In this document: positions 41,307 to 50,840 of the stretch, one piece after another
Layout: every line of letters begins with the position of its first letter
How positions within the stretch are numbered: the first letter of the stretch is position 1
DNA from: Bacillota bacterium
GTDB lineage: Bacteria > Bacillota > Clostridia > Lachnospirales > Lachnospiraceae
DNA length: 64,000 nt
Assembly (NCBI GenBank): GCA_023399055.1
Contig: JAEWQV010000017.1
Location: 1-64,000, forward strand
Direction of reading: 5' to 3'
The notes under the pieces: generated by a model
Seen by the model: only the letters and a program-made list of their open reading frames with translations
Told to the model about the DNA's origin: nothing
Databases searched by the model: none
Program-made: the position numbers and the translations under genes

Positions 41307-43679
41307 TTACTCTGTTCTAAGTGCCACAACCGGATCTTTCTTGGCTGCCATCCTCGAAGGGAAGAAACCAGCAATTAAGGTTAGTAACATACTTCCGGCA
41401 ATCAGTATAATTGCATGGACAGGACTTAATACCGCAATGCCTTCAATATTAACTAATCTTTCAATAACAGCATTGATTGGTATGCTAATGAGATACGATA
41501 AAACCACTCCAATTGTACCGGCAGTAAAGCCAACAATTAGGGTCTCTGCATTAAATACACGGGAGATGTCCTTCTTCCTAGCTCCTACACTTCGTAAAAT
41601 ACCAATCTCCTTGGTTCGTTCAATTACGGATACGTAGGTAATGATACCAATCATAATTGTGGATACCAAAAGTGATATTGCTGCAAATCCAATTAATACA
41701 TAAGAAACAGTATCCAGAAGGGTTCCGGTAATATCAGAGATGGTTTCAGCCATGTCTGAATAGATGACCTGATCTTCATCTGCCTTGTCTACATTATAGT
41801 CATCTAGATACTCTTTTATCTTTTCTTTAGCTTCAAAATCAACTGGATAAATATTAATCCCGGTTGGCGTAGTATCTGCCCCTAAACTTAACAGACTAGC
41901 TTCTTTTGCCTCATCATCAGCAAACATTGCGCCAGTTAAAACATCATTGTCACTGTCTATCTGTGATAGTGCAATTTTTGAATTTTTTGCATTTTTAACT
42001 ACTAAATCGGTTAGGTCACTTGTATAAACCAGTCCCTCTGAAAAATAAGAACTTGCAGCATCTTCCTTGATTCGTAAAATACCTACCACTGTTAAAGCAA
42101 CACTGTTATCGCTATGATACAGTGTTTCGTAATCAGAAGCACTCGCGGGTGTATATATACCATTCTGCTCAGTATAATAGTCATCATTATAAACCACTTT
42201 TAACAAGGTTTTCCCAACAAAATCACTTACATTATACGAGTCTTTTTCTTTAATACCTAATTTTTCAAAGAAACCGTTATTAATTCGATTGTATTCGTCT
42301 ACCACAATTGCAACTTCATTTGCGGCTGCTGGAAGTGAGCTTTTCTCCCCTACAAGATCATAGAGTGATAGGATAAAATCCTTATTTTCAGGCATCTCCT
42401 GCCAATAAGAATTTCTTCCCATACCAGCCATCCCTGCCATTGCTCCCATAGAACCCTGTCTGCCTGTATCATATGCCACAACCGTATCTCCACCCTTTGC
42501 CAGAAGATTCATATTTACACCGCTCTGGTAGGAGATTGTGTTGACTGCGTCTGGCAGTTCATCCTGAATTCCTTCTATATAGGTAATGTATCCCTCATCT
42601 AGTATATTTGTATGGGTAGTTGTATTAGCTTCACTATCATATCTATAAATTTCATCACTATCTGGAAACTCCTTATAGGACTGGGTAGCATTCTGGTTGC
42701 CCATCATTGGATTCCTACCACTCATATCAAAGCTTTGCTCCGTAGTGCCAATGGTAACCGGGAACCCTGAAAGTGTATCTGTTTGCATGCTTGACATATA
42801 GGCAGACAATCCACTGGATAATGCGAGAACTAGAGCTACACCTATAATTCCAATACTTCCTGCAAAAGAAGTGGTTATGGTTCGCCCTTTCTTAGTTAAA
42901 AGATTTTTAAATGACAAGGAGGTTGCTGTCCATAAGGACATTGACGTTTTTTTCAGTTTTTTCTTCTCTTCTGTTGCAACCAACATTGTTTCTGATTTAT
43001 CTACTGGATTACTATCGGATTGGATTTCGCCATCTAGCAGTTTTATAATACGAGTGGAATACTCATCCGCAAGTTCTGCATTATGAGTAACCATAATAAC
43101 CAAACGGGTTTTTGCTATTTCTTTTAAGATTTCCATAATTTGAACACTGGTGTGACTGTCCAGTGCACCTGTTGGCTCGTCCGCAAGTATAATATCAGGA
43201 TCATTAACCAAAGCTCTCGCAATTGCCACACGTTGCATCTGACCACCAGAGAGTTGGTTTGGTTTCTTCTTAAGATGTTTCTCAAGACCAACCTCAATCA
43301 ATGCTTGCTTTGCACGCTTCTTGCGCTCAGAAGGCGAAACACCAGAAAGAGTAAGTGCAATCTCAACGTTTTGCAGCACCGACTGATGTCCGATCAAGTT
43401 ATAACTTTGAAATACAAAACCAATGGACCGATTACGATAAGCATCCCAGTCAGAACCCTTATACTTTTTTGTAGAAAGCCCATTGATAACAAGGTCGCCA
43501 CTGTCATACTGATCAAGACCGCCAATTATATTTAACATGGTTGTTTTACCGCAACCGGACGGTCCAAGTATTGATATGAATTCGTTTTCTCTAAATCCCA
43601 GTGATATTCTTTTTAGAGCGGTAACTGTCTCTCCGCTTCGATAGGTTTTCGTTATATTGTCTAGTTTCAATTTTAACAT
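41307..43679 (-). CDS. Fused ABC ATPase-FtsX permease with Met-rich extracytoplasmic segment
   Basis: I choose the ATG at 43679 (GGAGG 7 nt upstream), giving 790 residues. ATPase: Walker A LGPSGCGKTTMLN, signature QLSGGQMQRVAIARAL, Walker B IILADEPTGALDS. Permease: a helix near 265-290, a 340-residue extracytoplasmic domain, and three C-terminal helices with the FtsX motif RTKEIGILRSVGARKKDISR near 690. The extracytoplasmic domain holds SMGAMAGMAGMGRN, an M-x2-M-x2-M-x2-M run that could bind soft metals or be an exposed flexible loop. It is divergent from a response regulator/kinase pair that probably controls it. Confidence 0.9.
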   Translation of the reverse strand: MLKLKLDNITKTYRSGETVTALKRISLGFRENEFISILGPSGCGKTTMLNIIGGLDQYDSGDLVINGLSTKKYKGSDWDAYRNRSIGFVFQSYNLIGHQSVLQNVEIALTLSGVSPSERKKRAKQALIEVGLEKHLKKKPNQLSGGQMQRVAIARALVNDPDIILADEPTGALDSHTSVQIMEILKEIAKTRLVIMVTHNAELADEYSTRIIKLLDGEIQSDSNPVDKSETMLVATEEKKKLKKTSMSLWTATSLSFKNLLTKKGRTITTSFAGSIGIIGVALVLALSSGLSAYMSSMQTDTLSGFPVTIGTTEQSFDMSGRNPMMGNQNATQSYKEFPDSDEIYRYDSEANTTTHTNILDEGYITYIEGIQDELPDAVNTISYQSGVNMNLLAKGGDTVVAYDTGRQGSMGAMAGMAGMGRNSYWQEMPENKDFILSLYDLVGEKSSLPAAANEVAIVVDEYNRINNGFFEKLGIKEKDSYNVSDFVGKTLLKVVYNDDYYTEQNGIYTPASASDYETLYHSDNSVALTVVGILRIKEDAASSYFSEGLVYTSDLTDLVVKNAKNSKIALSQIDSDNDVLTGAMFADDEAKEASLLSLGADTTPTGINIYPVDFEAKEKIKEYLDDYNVDKADEDQVIYSDMAETISDITGTLLDTVSYVLIGFAAISLLVSTIMIGIITYVSVIERTKEIGILRSVGARKKDISRVFNAETLIVGFTAGTIGVVLSYLISIPINAVIERLVNIEGIAVLSPVHAIILIAGSMLLTLIAGFFPSRMAAKKDPVVALRTE

Positions 43680-43836
43680 TATCATTCCTCCAATTTTTTG
43701 ACTGGTTTTAGAATAACTTGTGAATGTAAACTCTATCTCAACAAATTCGTTGATATTCAGTTGATATTTCTATGCTAATCTTCTTATGCTATACTTAATT
43801 ATATGATGAACCTAAGACCTGTTCATCATCTTGATA

Positions 43837-43885
43837 CTCCAATCGGTATTTGCAAACCAGTTTGCAATACCTCAATCCGCTTTCA
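43837..43885 (-). repeat. Copy 1 of a 50-nt hairpin repeat
   Basis: The 49-nt stretch forms a 12-pair stem with one bulge (GGTATT-GCAAAC / GTTTGCAAATACC on the minus strand). It is about 75% identical to 60131-60180, with paired changes in the stem. It lies in the divergent gap between the ABC gene and the response regulator gene, upstream of the ABC gene in reading direction. No other element was identified in 43680-43978. Confidence 0.7.
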
Positions 43886-43978
43886 TTCTATAATTGCGCA
43901 ACATTATTTGTTGAAGCAATTTATATAGTTTTCCAGCTTCACAATTATCAGTATTCTTGAGGAATTGAGGTGAATTCT

Positions 43979-44653
43979 ATGTTTAAAATACTTGTAGTAG
44001 AGGATGATACCAACACTCGAAAATTAATGTGTGCTGTACTTAAACAGAACGGTTTTGAAACCTACGGTGCCGAAGATGGCGTTGCAGCACTAGAGCTCAT
44101 GGATAAACAACATGTGGATTTGGTTGTACTTGATTTAATGATGCCAAGAATGGACGGTTATGAGCTTACACGTCAAATACGGCGCACCTGGCCAACCCTT
44201 CCCTTGTTAATGGTAACTGCAAAACAGGAGCCTAAGGATAAACATGCAGGTTTTCTGGCAGGAACGGACGATTACATGATTAAGCCCGTGGATGAACAGG
44301 AAATGGTGTTAAGAATAAAGGCACTGCTTAGACGGGCACAGATTGCCAGTGAGCACAAACTATTCATTGGAGATGTAGAACTGAATTATGATTCACTTAC
44401 TGTCATACGTAAAAACGAGTTTGTAACCCTTCCTCAAAAGGAATTCTACCTCTTATTTAAATTATTATCTTATCCAAATATGATTTTTACGAGACTACAA
44501 CTCATGGATGAAATCTGGGGCATGGAATCTCAAACCGATGATCATACCCTGAATGTTCATATTGGGCGTCTACGAGATCGCTTTCGTGATTGGCCGGAAT
44601 TTGAAATAATTACAGTACGCGGACTTGGTTATAAGGCGGTGAAAAAGATATGA
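43979..44653 (+). CDS. OmpR/PhoB-family response regulator
   Basis: The receiver domain (1-120) shows the acidic pair E8-D9-D10, the phosphorylation site D52 in LVVLDLMMP, T80 and K102 in MIKPVDEQE. The C-terminal winged helix (130-224) ends with the typical DDHTLNVHIGRLRDRF and VRGLGYKAVKKI. The ATG at 43979 has GAGGTG just upstream; GTG 43970 is an alternative. It overlaps the kinase gene by 4 nt (ATGATG region). Target genes probably include the divergent ABC gene. Confidence 0.92.
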   Translation: MFKILVVEDDTNTRKLMCAVLKQNGFETYGAEDGVAALELMDKQHVDLVVLDLMMPRMDGYELTRQIRRTWPTLPLLMVTAKQEPKDKHAGFLAGTDDYMIKPVDEQEMVLRIKALLRRAQIASEHKLFIGDVELNYDSLTVIRKNEFVTLPQKEFYLLFKLLSYPNMIFTRLQLMDEIWGMESQTDDHTLNVHIGRLRDRFRDWPEFEIITVRGLGYKAVKKI

Positions 44654-45711
44654 TGAATTTAATTCGTAAACGACTTAATTTAGCTATTACGCTGGTACTC
44701 TTTGTATTTGTTGTCTTGGTCTCCTCCTTGGTGGTGGCCTTTACCATTGGACTATTGCTTCATCATTTAGGGGCTATTTCTTTTGACGGACATGGTATAA
44801 ATGGCCGCAACAAAATACCTTATTTACCATTACTCTTCATATTGCTCCTATGTGTTCTTATTGGTACATCCCTAACTGCTTTCCTAAGTGAAAAAGCACT
44901 AAACCCAATACGTAAGGTAATAGATGCTACAAAAAATGTGGCTGGTGGGAATTTTGAGGTTAAAATTAATATCAAAGGTATTGGTGAACTGGAAGAGTTA
45001 TCTGAAAGCTTTAACAAAATGGTATATGAGCTTTCTACCATTGAAACACTTCGAAGTGATTTTGTAAATAATTTTTCACATGAATTTAAAACACCAATCG
45101 TTTCGGTTCGGGGGTTCGCAAAATTATTAAAAGAAGGGAATTTAACCGAAGAAGAAAAACAAGAATATCTTGATATTATTATTGCAGAATCAGAACGACT
45201 AGCTGCCTTATCAACAAATGTTTTAAATCTATCAAAATATGAGAGCATTGAGATTATCACAGATAAGATTTCGTTCCGACTCGATGAACAGATTCGTAGA
45301 GCAGTCGTCTTAATGGAACCGAAGTGGTCGGTGAAAGATATTGATATGACAATAGAACTTGAAGATATTACATTCCTAGGTAATGAAGATCTAACCCAGC
45401 AGATTTGGATTAATCTCTTGGATAATGCAATTAAATTTACCCCCAATGGAGGTCATATTAAAATTCACTTACTTCGATGGAATCAAGGGATTCGTTTCAC
45501 CATACAGGATAATGGAAATGGTATGGACGAACAGACTAAGAGTCATATTTTTGATAAATTCTATCAAGGAGACAGCTCTCACAAAACCACTGGAAATGGT
45601 CTTGGACTTGCCCTTGTAAAGAGAATCATCAAACTCTCCGGTGGTGGAATCACTGTGCAAAGTACTCCAGGGGATGGCAGCAAATTTACGGTATTCCTAC
45701 CTATGGATTAA
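44650..45711 (+). CDS. Sensor histidine kinase
   Basis: Two membrane helices (about 12-38 and 58-78) enclose a very short extracytoplasmic loop of about 20 residues, so ligand sensing is probably intramembrane or through a partner such as the ABC protein. A HAMP domain follows (80-130). The HisKA box FSHEFKTPI has phospho-acceptor H144. The HATPase motifs are NLLDNAIKFTP (N box), DNGNGMD (G1) and TGNGLGLALVKRI (G2). At 353 residues it is typical of kinases controlling antimicrobial peptide exporters. Confidence 0.92.
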   Translation: MMNLIRKRLNLAITLVLFVFVVLVSSLVVAFTIGLLLHHLGAISFDGHGINGRNKIPYLPLLFILLLCVLIGTSLTAFLSEKALNPIRKVIDATKNVAGGNFEVKINIKGIGELEELSESFNKMVYELSTIETLRSDFVNNFSHEFKTPIVSVRGFAKLLKEGNLTEEEKQEYLDIIIAESERLAALSTNVLNLSKYESIEIITDKISFRLDEQIRRAVVLMEPKWSVKDIDMTIELEDITFLGNEDLTQQIWINLLDNAIKFTPNGGHIKIHLLRWNQGIRFTIQDNGNGMDEQTKSHIFDKFYQGDSSHKTTGNGLGLALVKRIIKLSGGGITVQSTPGDGSKFTVFLPMD

Positions 45712-45756
45712 ATTAACGCATTTTATTACTTTTATTCTAAAATATTATTGGTAAAT

Positions 45757-47499
45757 CTATTTTAGTAACGTTAAGATACCTTGTGGATTCTGATTAGCCT
45801 GTGTTAAAACTGCTTGCCCTGCTTGCTGAAGTATATTGAATTTCGAAAACTCTACCATGGCTTTTGCCATATCCACATCCCTAATCCTGCTTTCAGCATT
45901 CTGAGTATTTTCAGAAGCATTATCAAGATTTGCTATAGCATGCTCCAAACGATTCTGCGCGGCCCCTAGTTTTGCTCTGACACTTGATACTTTTCTTATT
46001 GCACTGTCGGTGGTATTAATTGCTTCCTGGCAAGTTGCATGATTTGATACCGATATATGATCAATCCCCAGTGCTGCGGAAGTAACTGCATCAATACCTA
46101 CCTTCATGGATTGCTTGCTTCCTGCACCAATTTGCAGAATAATAGCCTGATTAGGTACGTTTTCTCCCCAGTTAATATTAATTGTATTACTTCCCAAGGA
46201 AAGTGTCGTAATTTCCGTAGACGGTTTATTTGGTGTTCCAGTATTTGCAACGACACTGGAAGAATCTAAATCCACTCCATCCAGAGGATCAGCTAATCCA
46301 TCGGTTAAATCTATATTACATTCCATGGATAAAAAATCCTTAAATTCGGTAAAATTAGTATCATTTGCTGCAACATCAGCATTATATGCTGTCTGCGCTG
46401 CATTTTTAAACCCTTGAATGAAACTGTTAAAGGAAGTGGAGCCAGTATATTTGGCTACTAAATCCCGAAAGGTTTCATCGCTCTGATCCATTTCACCCAA
46501 CATATTTTTAAAACCCGTCTCTGTTGCTTTTTGATACAGATAGCTGGTAGCTAGATAACCCACTGTATAGATATCATCGCTATATTCATTACCTATGAAA
46601 TCAAAGTTTTGAATGCTTTGATTTATACCAGTATAATTCGTGTAATATCCACTTTCAAAACCACTATATCTAAGGTCACTTGCTCCATGAACACCTTCTG
46701 CTAATCCTTCCACAAACCAATTGTCTGGAATAGCTGTATAGGATACATTGTCAAACATATACCCATGTGTCAGCTCATGTACAATTAGCCGGTCTGCGGG
46801 AATTCCACCCATTGTTGGTCCATCCGTACCGTTGTAGGTCATCCCATTAATTAAGAAATTGGTATTAATCGTTAAGGTCAAATTATCCCCCAGATAAGCC
46901 CCTCCCATTGTTGCAACAGCACTATTCCCAATATCTCCAAAGGTAACATTAATAGTAGTACCATTCTCCAATTGCCATCCAGTCACATTCTCAATTCTTG
47001 CTGCAGCATCTTTTAACCAGCTGCCGTTTAACCAGCTTATGAACTTATTTTTCTCCGCCTCACTTAATGAGGGATCGCTGCAGGAGCCATCCAGAAGCTT
47101 TTTACTATTAAATTCTGTATTCCTAGCAACACGGTCAACCTCATTCTTTAAGGCATTCACCTCTTCCTGAATTGCAGTTCGATCTGCATTTACATTTGTA
47201 TCAGTAGCACCACTAACCGCCAGTTCGCGAATTCGCTGCAGCATATTATGAATTTCACTCATAGCTCCATCCGCTGTTTGAATCAAAGAAAGTCCATCTT
47301 GTGCATTCTTTGAAGCCTGCTCCAACCCGCGAATCTGTGCTCTCATTTTCTCACTAATAGAAAGACCTGCTGCATCATCGGAAGCTCGGTTAATACGATA
47401 ACCCGAGGAAAGCTTTTCTGTAATCTTATATTTTTTATCTGTATTAATTTTTAAGTTTCGATTATTATTTGAAGACATAAGATTATGCTGAATAATCAT
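45757..47499 (-). CDS. Flagellin with metallopeptidase insert (flagellinolysin)
   Basis: The start is the ATG at 47499 (GGGGTGGG upstream), giving 580 residues. N-terminal flagellin D0/D1 (about 1-145, with LSSGYRINRASDDAAGL) and C-terminal D1/D0 (about 465-580, ending QANQNPQGILTLLK) are complete. The variable region is replaced by a peptidase domain with HELTH at 241-245 and the third zinc ligand in WFVEGLAEG (Glu264), the gluzincin pattern. This architecture is known as flagellinolysin, first shown active in Clostridium haemolyticum: protease subunits displayed along the filament. A sigma-D-type promoter lies upstream. No other flagellar gene is in the window, so it may accompany an ordinary flagellin. 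Confidence 0.92.
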   Translation of the reverse strand: MIIQHNLMSSNNNRNLKINTDKKYKITEKLSSGYRINRASDDAAGLSISEKMRAQIRGLEQASKNAQDGLSLIQTADGAMSEIHNMLQRIRELAVSGATDTNVNADRTAIQEEVNALKNEVDRVARNTEFNSKKLLDGSCSDPSLSEAEKNKFISWLNGSWLKDAAARIENVTGWQLENGTTINVTFGDIGNSAVATMGGAYLGDNLTLTINTNFLINGMTYNGTDGPTMGGIPADRLIVHELTHGYMFDNVSYTAIPDNWFVEGLAEGVHGASDLRYSGFESGYYTNYTGINQSIQNFDFIGNEYSDDIYTVGYLATSYLYQKATETGFKNMLGEMDQSDETFRDLVAKYTGSTSFNSFIQGFKNAAQTAYNADVAANDTNFTEFKDFLSMECNIDLTDGLADPLDGVDLDSSSVVANTGTPNKPSTEITTLSLGSNTININWGENVPNQAIILQIGAGSKQSMKVGIDAVTSAALGIDHISVSNHATCQEAINTTDSAIRKVSSVRAKLGAAQNRLEHAIANLDNASENTQNAESRIRDVDMAKAMVEFSKFNILQQAGQAVLTQANQNPQGILTLLK

Positions 47500-47530
47500 A
47501 GTTCCCACCCCAATTATGTTTCTATGTTAT

Positions 47531-47557
47531 TCATCGGCAATTTTAATTTTAAACTTA
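47531..47557 (-). promoter_or_regulatory. Sigma-D (sigma-28) type promoter of the flagellin-protease gene
   Basis: On the minus strand TAAG (47554-47557), 15-nt spacer, GCCGATGA (47531-47538), very close to the TAAA-N15-GCCGATAA consensus of motility sigma factors. It lies about 30 nt upstream of the start codon. Confidence 0.8.
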
Positions 47558-47606
47558 GTCAATTATGTAAAAATATCTAATATTTATTTAATTATATTGC
47601 TCATAA

Positions 47607-47648
47607 TCTAACGCTGCTACAGTATTAAGTAATACCATAGCAGCGTCA
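47607..47648 (-). terminator. Terminator-like hairpin upstream of the flagellin-protease promoter
   Basis: ACGCTGCTA and TAGCAGCGT pair, with an inner GTATT/AATAC stem, in the 350-nt gap between the anti-sigma gene end (47853) and the flagellin promoter. No strong T-tract follows. The rest of the gap is AT-rich. Confidence 0.55.
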
Positions 47649-47852
47649 AACTCAATTAGTCTATACCCCTAATTACATATTTTTAAAAAGCTCTATATAT
47701 TCTCTTCCATATAATTAATCGTATCTTGTATACTCATCATCCAATCCAAGTTCTCACCTCCTATGAGTAAAATAATATCCGATTCAAACCAAATTCTCTT
47801 GATTATCTATGCATTGATTTGTTCTTATTACTAATTATAAATAGACAAGGGT

Positions 47853-49064
47853 TTACTGAATATATTTTGATGCAATGACATTGTCTATATCCAACGTCAT
47901 TATCTGACCCGAGTCATATAATTCTATTAATGCCCCAGCCTCTGCATAAACCAAGGCTCCATAGGTACCTACTCCATTTTCTTTCACATAGCTTAGAGCA
48001 TTCTTATAATCATAGTTTTTGGAATTACCCACTAGGGCCGTTACTGCTTCCTTATGATCCCCAAGGTAGCTTAGTAGACTTGTAAAATGTGTCTCATATA
48101 TCTTTGCCATCGGATTCTCATACGATGTAGCTCCAGAAAGGCCAAGAATATCTACCAATTCAAAGCCTGGGTACTTTTGTTCATCTACCTTATCCGAAGA
48201 TACCAAGCCGTCATTTGGATCTGTTGTAAACCCCATAAGTTGCTGACCTTGCTTCTCTGCTGTCCGAATTGCAATCCACTTAAAATCAACTTGCGCATAT
48301 TCCTGCTTTAATTTAGACAACTCTTCCATTGTTAAATCCTTTGAGAACCTTACCCACGCCGACACATAGGAGGTAGATAAGAGTTTACTGAGATGTTCCC
48401 TTTCTATCCCTGAAAAGTTTTTTTGTATAGTAAGCACCTCCATATATTGGGCACTCCCCTCTTCATAATTCCAAAACTCTGTAAATGCAAAATAGTCACG
48501 TGCATAGAAGTCTTCAAAGCTACCTACTCTTCTACCTTTATTAATTGTTGCACGAACAGACTCTCTCTCCTTGGTAAAGGAATTCTTTCTGGTGTACATT
48601 AAATTGTATTTACCAAAGCCCAAGTCTTCTGCGTTTGCAACAAAATTCATAGAATATCCAGGCATGGATACTTCTGTTATCGCTCGTAAATCAAAGGACA
48701 AATCCTCATTATATTCCTGTCCTCCTGTTTTCTTTGTGGGATCATAATATTGACTTGCTACAATAGGGGAAACAGCAAATCGAATTATCAATAATATTAT
48801 AAATACGCAACCAACGGAACCTATCAATACTTTTGCAAATCTTCTGTTCACAGCACTTTTAATTGATTGTTCTAACTTTTTAGACTCTTCATTACTTACA
48901 CTTACATTCTTTTCTACAAGATTAAGTCCGATGGTTTCTTCTATTTCCTCCGCTAAATAATCATTAATTGCTTCACTTTTTTCAATTTCCTGTTCAATTA
49001 ATAAACGTTCTTCTTCTGTAAGTGTACCTTCTTTATATTTTAATAAAAGCTCACGATAGGTCAT
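47853..49064 (-). CDS. Membrane anti-sigma factor (Sigma_reg_N/Sigma_reg_C type)
   Basis: The N-terminus (MTYRELLLKYKEGTLTEEERLLIEQEIEKS...) is a short acidic helix-turn-helix like the zinc-free anti-sigma domain seen with ECF sigma factors. One membrane helix follows at about 80-105 (VLIGSVGCVFIILLIIRFAV). The extracytoplasmic remainder (110-403) matches the sigma-regulator N/C-terminal domain layout (YhdL-like). It overlaps the ECF sigma gene upstream by 4 nt (ATGA), the standard sigma/anti-sigma arrangement. The signal it senses is unknown. Confidence 0.78.
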   Translation of the reverse strand: MTYRELLLKYKEGTLTEEERLLIEQEIEKSEAINDYLAEEIEETIGLNLVEKNVSVSNEESKKLEQSIKSAVNRRFAKVLIGSVGCVFIILLIIRFAVSPIVASQYYDPTKKTGGQEYNEDLSFDLRAITEVSMPGYSMNFVANAEDLGFGKYNLMYTRKNSFTKERESVRATINKGRRVGSFEDFYARDYFAFTEFWNYEEGSAQYMEVLTIQKNFSGIEREHLSKLLSTSYVSAWVRFSKDLTMEELSKLKQEYAQVDFKWIAIRTAEKQGQQLMGFTTDPNDGLVSSDKVDEQKYPGFELVDILGLSGATSYENPMAKIYETHFTSLLSYLGDHKEAVTALVGNSKNYDYKNALSYVKENGVGTYGALVYAEAGALIELYDSGQIMTLDIDNVIASKYIQ

Positions 49065-49555
49065 ATAAAATCCTCCTTATTCAATCGTTCCTTTAAACAC
49101 TTTCTTGCTCTGCTGATTAACATTCTGCCTGCACCAGGAGTAATGTTCATAATTTCTGAAATCTCTTTTAATGATAAATTACAAAAATAATATAAGATAA
49201 TAATTTCTTTATAAGTTTGAGGAAGATACTGTATGACCTCATATAACGTTCTTCGTTCTTCCTCTTTTAAAATTAAGTCCACCATATCATTTCCTGTAAG
49301 AGAAAGTGCCTCATCGTATGGTTTATCCAGTATGTATTTTTTCTTTTTCAGTCCATCCAACCAGCAATTCTTACATACTCTTAGTAGCCAATATTTAAAT
49401 TCACCATCTTCTTTTTCCAAAGAAACCAAAGCCTTAAAAAAGGTATCACTTACTAATTCCTGTGCCTCATGATAATTTTTGCATAGAGAAAAAGCATAGA
49501 GATAAACTTCATTGGAATATTGCTGATATATTTTTTCTAATGACTTATTATTCAT
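49061..49555 (-). CDS. ECF RNA polymerase sigma factor (second in window)
   Basis: Region 2 (VYLYAFSLCKNYHEAQELVSDTFFKAL) and region 4 (EIIILYYFCNLSLKEISEIM ... RMLISRARKCLKERL) are intact in 164 residues. AAAGGAG precedes the ATG. The anti-sigma gene follows with a 4-nt overlap. Divergent to it is a MerR-type regulator gene (49718). I could not identify an ECF-type autoregulatory promoter in the 160-nt gap, unlike for the SigV-like pair. Confidence 0.88.
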   Translation of the reverse strand: MNNKSLEKIYQQYSNEVYLYAFSLCKNYHEAQELVSDTFFKALVSLEKEDGEFKYWLLRVCKNCWLDGLKKKKYILDKPYDEALSLTGNDMVDLILKEEERRTLYEVIQYLPQTYKEIIILYYFCNLSLKEISEIMNITPGAGRMLISRARKCLKERLNKEDFI

Positions 49556-49717
49556 ATCTTTTTCTCCTTTCCTTTAATAAACGATTGATAAGCAAAAATG
49601 TCACGCTTTATTATAGAACAAAGTCCCCACTTAAATCAAACCAGATACAGTTTTATATTGACTCCATCGTTGCGTCGTACTTTATAATGGTTATAGCAAA
49701 TAATTATGGAGGTACCA

Positions 49718-50698
49718 ATGAGTGAGCTTATAAAAATCCGTGAAATGTCAGTAAAATACGATATTTCCGCACGCGCCCTAAAGTATTATGAGGACATGGG
49801 ACTAATAACCAGCACCCGAAGTGAAGATTATGCCTACAGAATGTATGACGAGTCCGCCGTAAAAAGGTTGGAACAGATATTGATTTTGCGAAAACTGAAC
49901 ATAAGCATAAAAGATATTCAGCGTATCTTTGCAGCACCAGATTCTAATGTAGTACTGGAGGTTCTAGGAAACAAAGTCAATGGCATAGATGAAGAGGTAT
50001 CTCTTCTACATGAGTTGAAGTTAATAGTATTGGAATTTATCGAACAAATCAAAAAATCCGATTTTGCTCAGGATGCAGATGTGAAATTGCTTTACGAAAA
50101 AGCACAAGAGATTGAAGGACAACTAGTAAATGTTGATTATAATGGCAACCCAGCAAATGTGAACCATTTGCTAGAAATAACCGAAAGACTTGACAAACAA
50201 ATCCCTGATGTAATGATTGTGAGGATACCGAAATTCTTGGCAGTGACAACGAAGTATCAAAACTTTGGTGAGTTGTTCAATGAAGACAGTTTACTGTTTT
50301 GGATTGGCAGACATAGAGATTTAGGAAAAAGTATAATCTTTGATAGCGCAGATTTTTTATGCAGAAGAAACGACGAATTTAGATGGCTATACAGTGTACA
50401 TGAGAGCGTCAAAGAAATTGACACCACTCCATATGAAGTTATTGAGTTTGAAGGCGGCTTATATGCTTGCGCCGTATGCATTGATGGTGATGATAACAGC
50501 ATTATGAAAGTTGAAAATAAAATTTTGAAATGGCTGGAGAAAACGAATTTTACAGTTGATAGAGAACGTGATATCATGGGGAACATGATTTATAATGATG
50601 ATGAAATAAAACAGGGTCTTGGTTACGAACAGCTACAAAGATATGTGCCTATAAAACTAAAGGGAGAAAAGATAGGTTTGGAGGCTTTGAAGGCTTAA
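49718..50698 (+). CDS. MerR-family regulator with GyrI-like effector domain
   Basis: The N-terminal winged helix (IREMSVKYDISARALKYYEDMGLI ... YRMYDESAVKRLEQILILRKLNISIKDIQRIF) is typical MerR (1-75). A coiled helix follows (to about 120). The C-terminal part (about 160-320) resembles the GyrI-like/AraC effector-binding fold that binds lipophilic cations in BmrR-type regulators. ATG 49718 follows GGAGGTACC; the ATG at 49706 overlaps the ribosome binding site itself. No transporter lies immediately downstream, so its target is unknown. A bidirectional terminator ends the gene. Confidence 0.82.
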   Translation: MSELIKIREMSVKYDISARALKYYEDMGLITSTRSEDYAYRMYDESAVKRLEQILILRKLNISIKDIQRIFAAPDSNVVLEVLGNKVNGIDEEVSLLHELKLIVLEFIEQIKKSDFAQDADVKLLYEKAQEIEGQLVNVDYNGNPANVNHLLEITERLDKQIPDVMIVRIPKFLAVTTKYQNFGELFNEDSLLFWIGRHRDLGKSIIFDSADFLCRRNDEFRWLYSVHESVKEIDTTPYEVIEFEGGLYACAVCIDGDDNSIMKVENKILKWLEKTNFTVDRERDIMGNMIYNDDEIKQGLGYEQLQRYVPIKLKGEKIGLEALKA

Positions 50699-50734
50699 TT
50701 CTAGAATTCATTTTACATATTAAATTAACATCTT

Positions 50735-50775
50735 AAAGCGCGAGCCAACGACGAAAGATCGTTGGCTCGCGCTTT
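50735..50775. terminator. Bidirectional terminator between MerR and GH3 genes
   Basis: A perfect 17-bp stem (50735-50751 / 50759-50775) with a CGAAAGA loop is flanked by A/T runs on both sides. It is GC-rich compared with the surroundings. Confidence 0.9.
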
Positions 50776-50840
50776 TTATAACTCTAGAATGTAAATCTAT
50801 TAATTATATTTTTCCCTACTTAGCTATTAAAATTGTTTTT

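Noticed and set aside
44820..45446. 208-codon minus-strand frame within the histidine kinase gene
   Set aside because: Antisense shadow of an intact kinase with all its motifs; Ser/Phe-rich composition typical of antisense frames.
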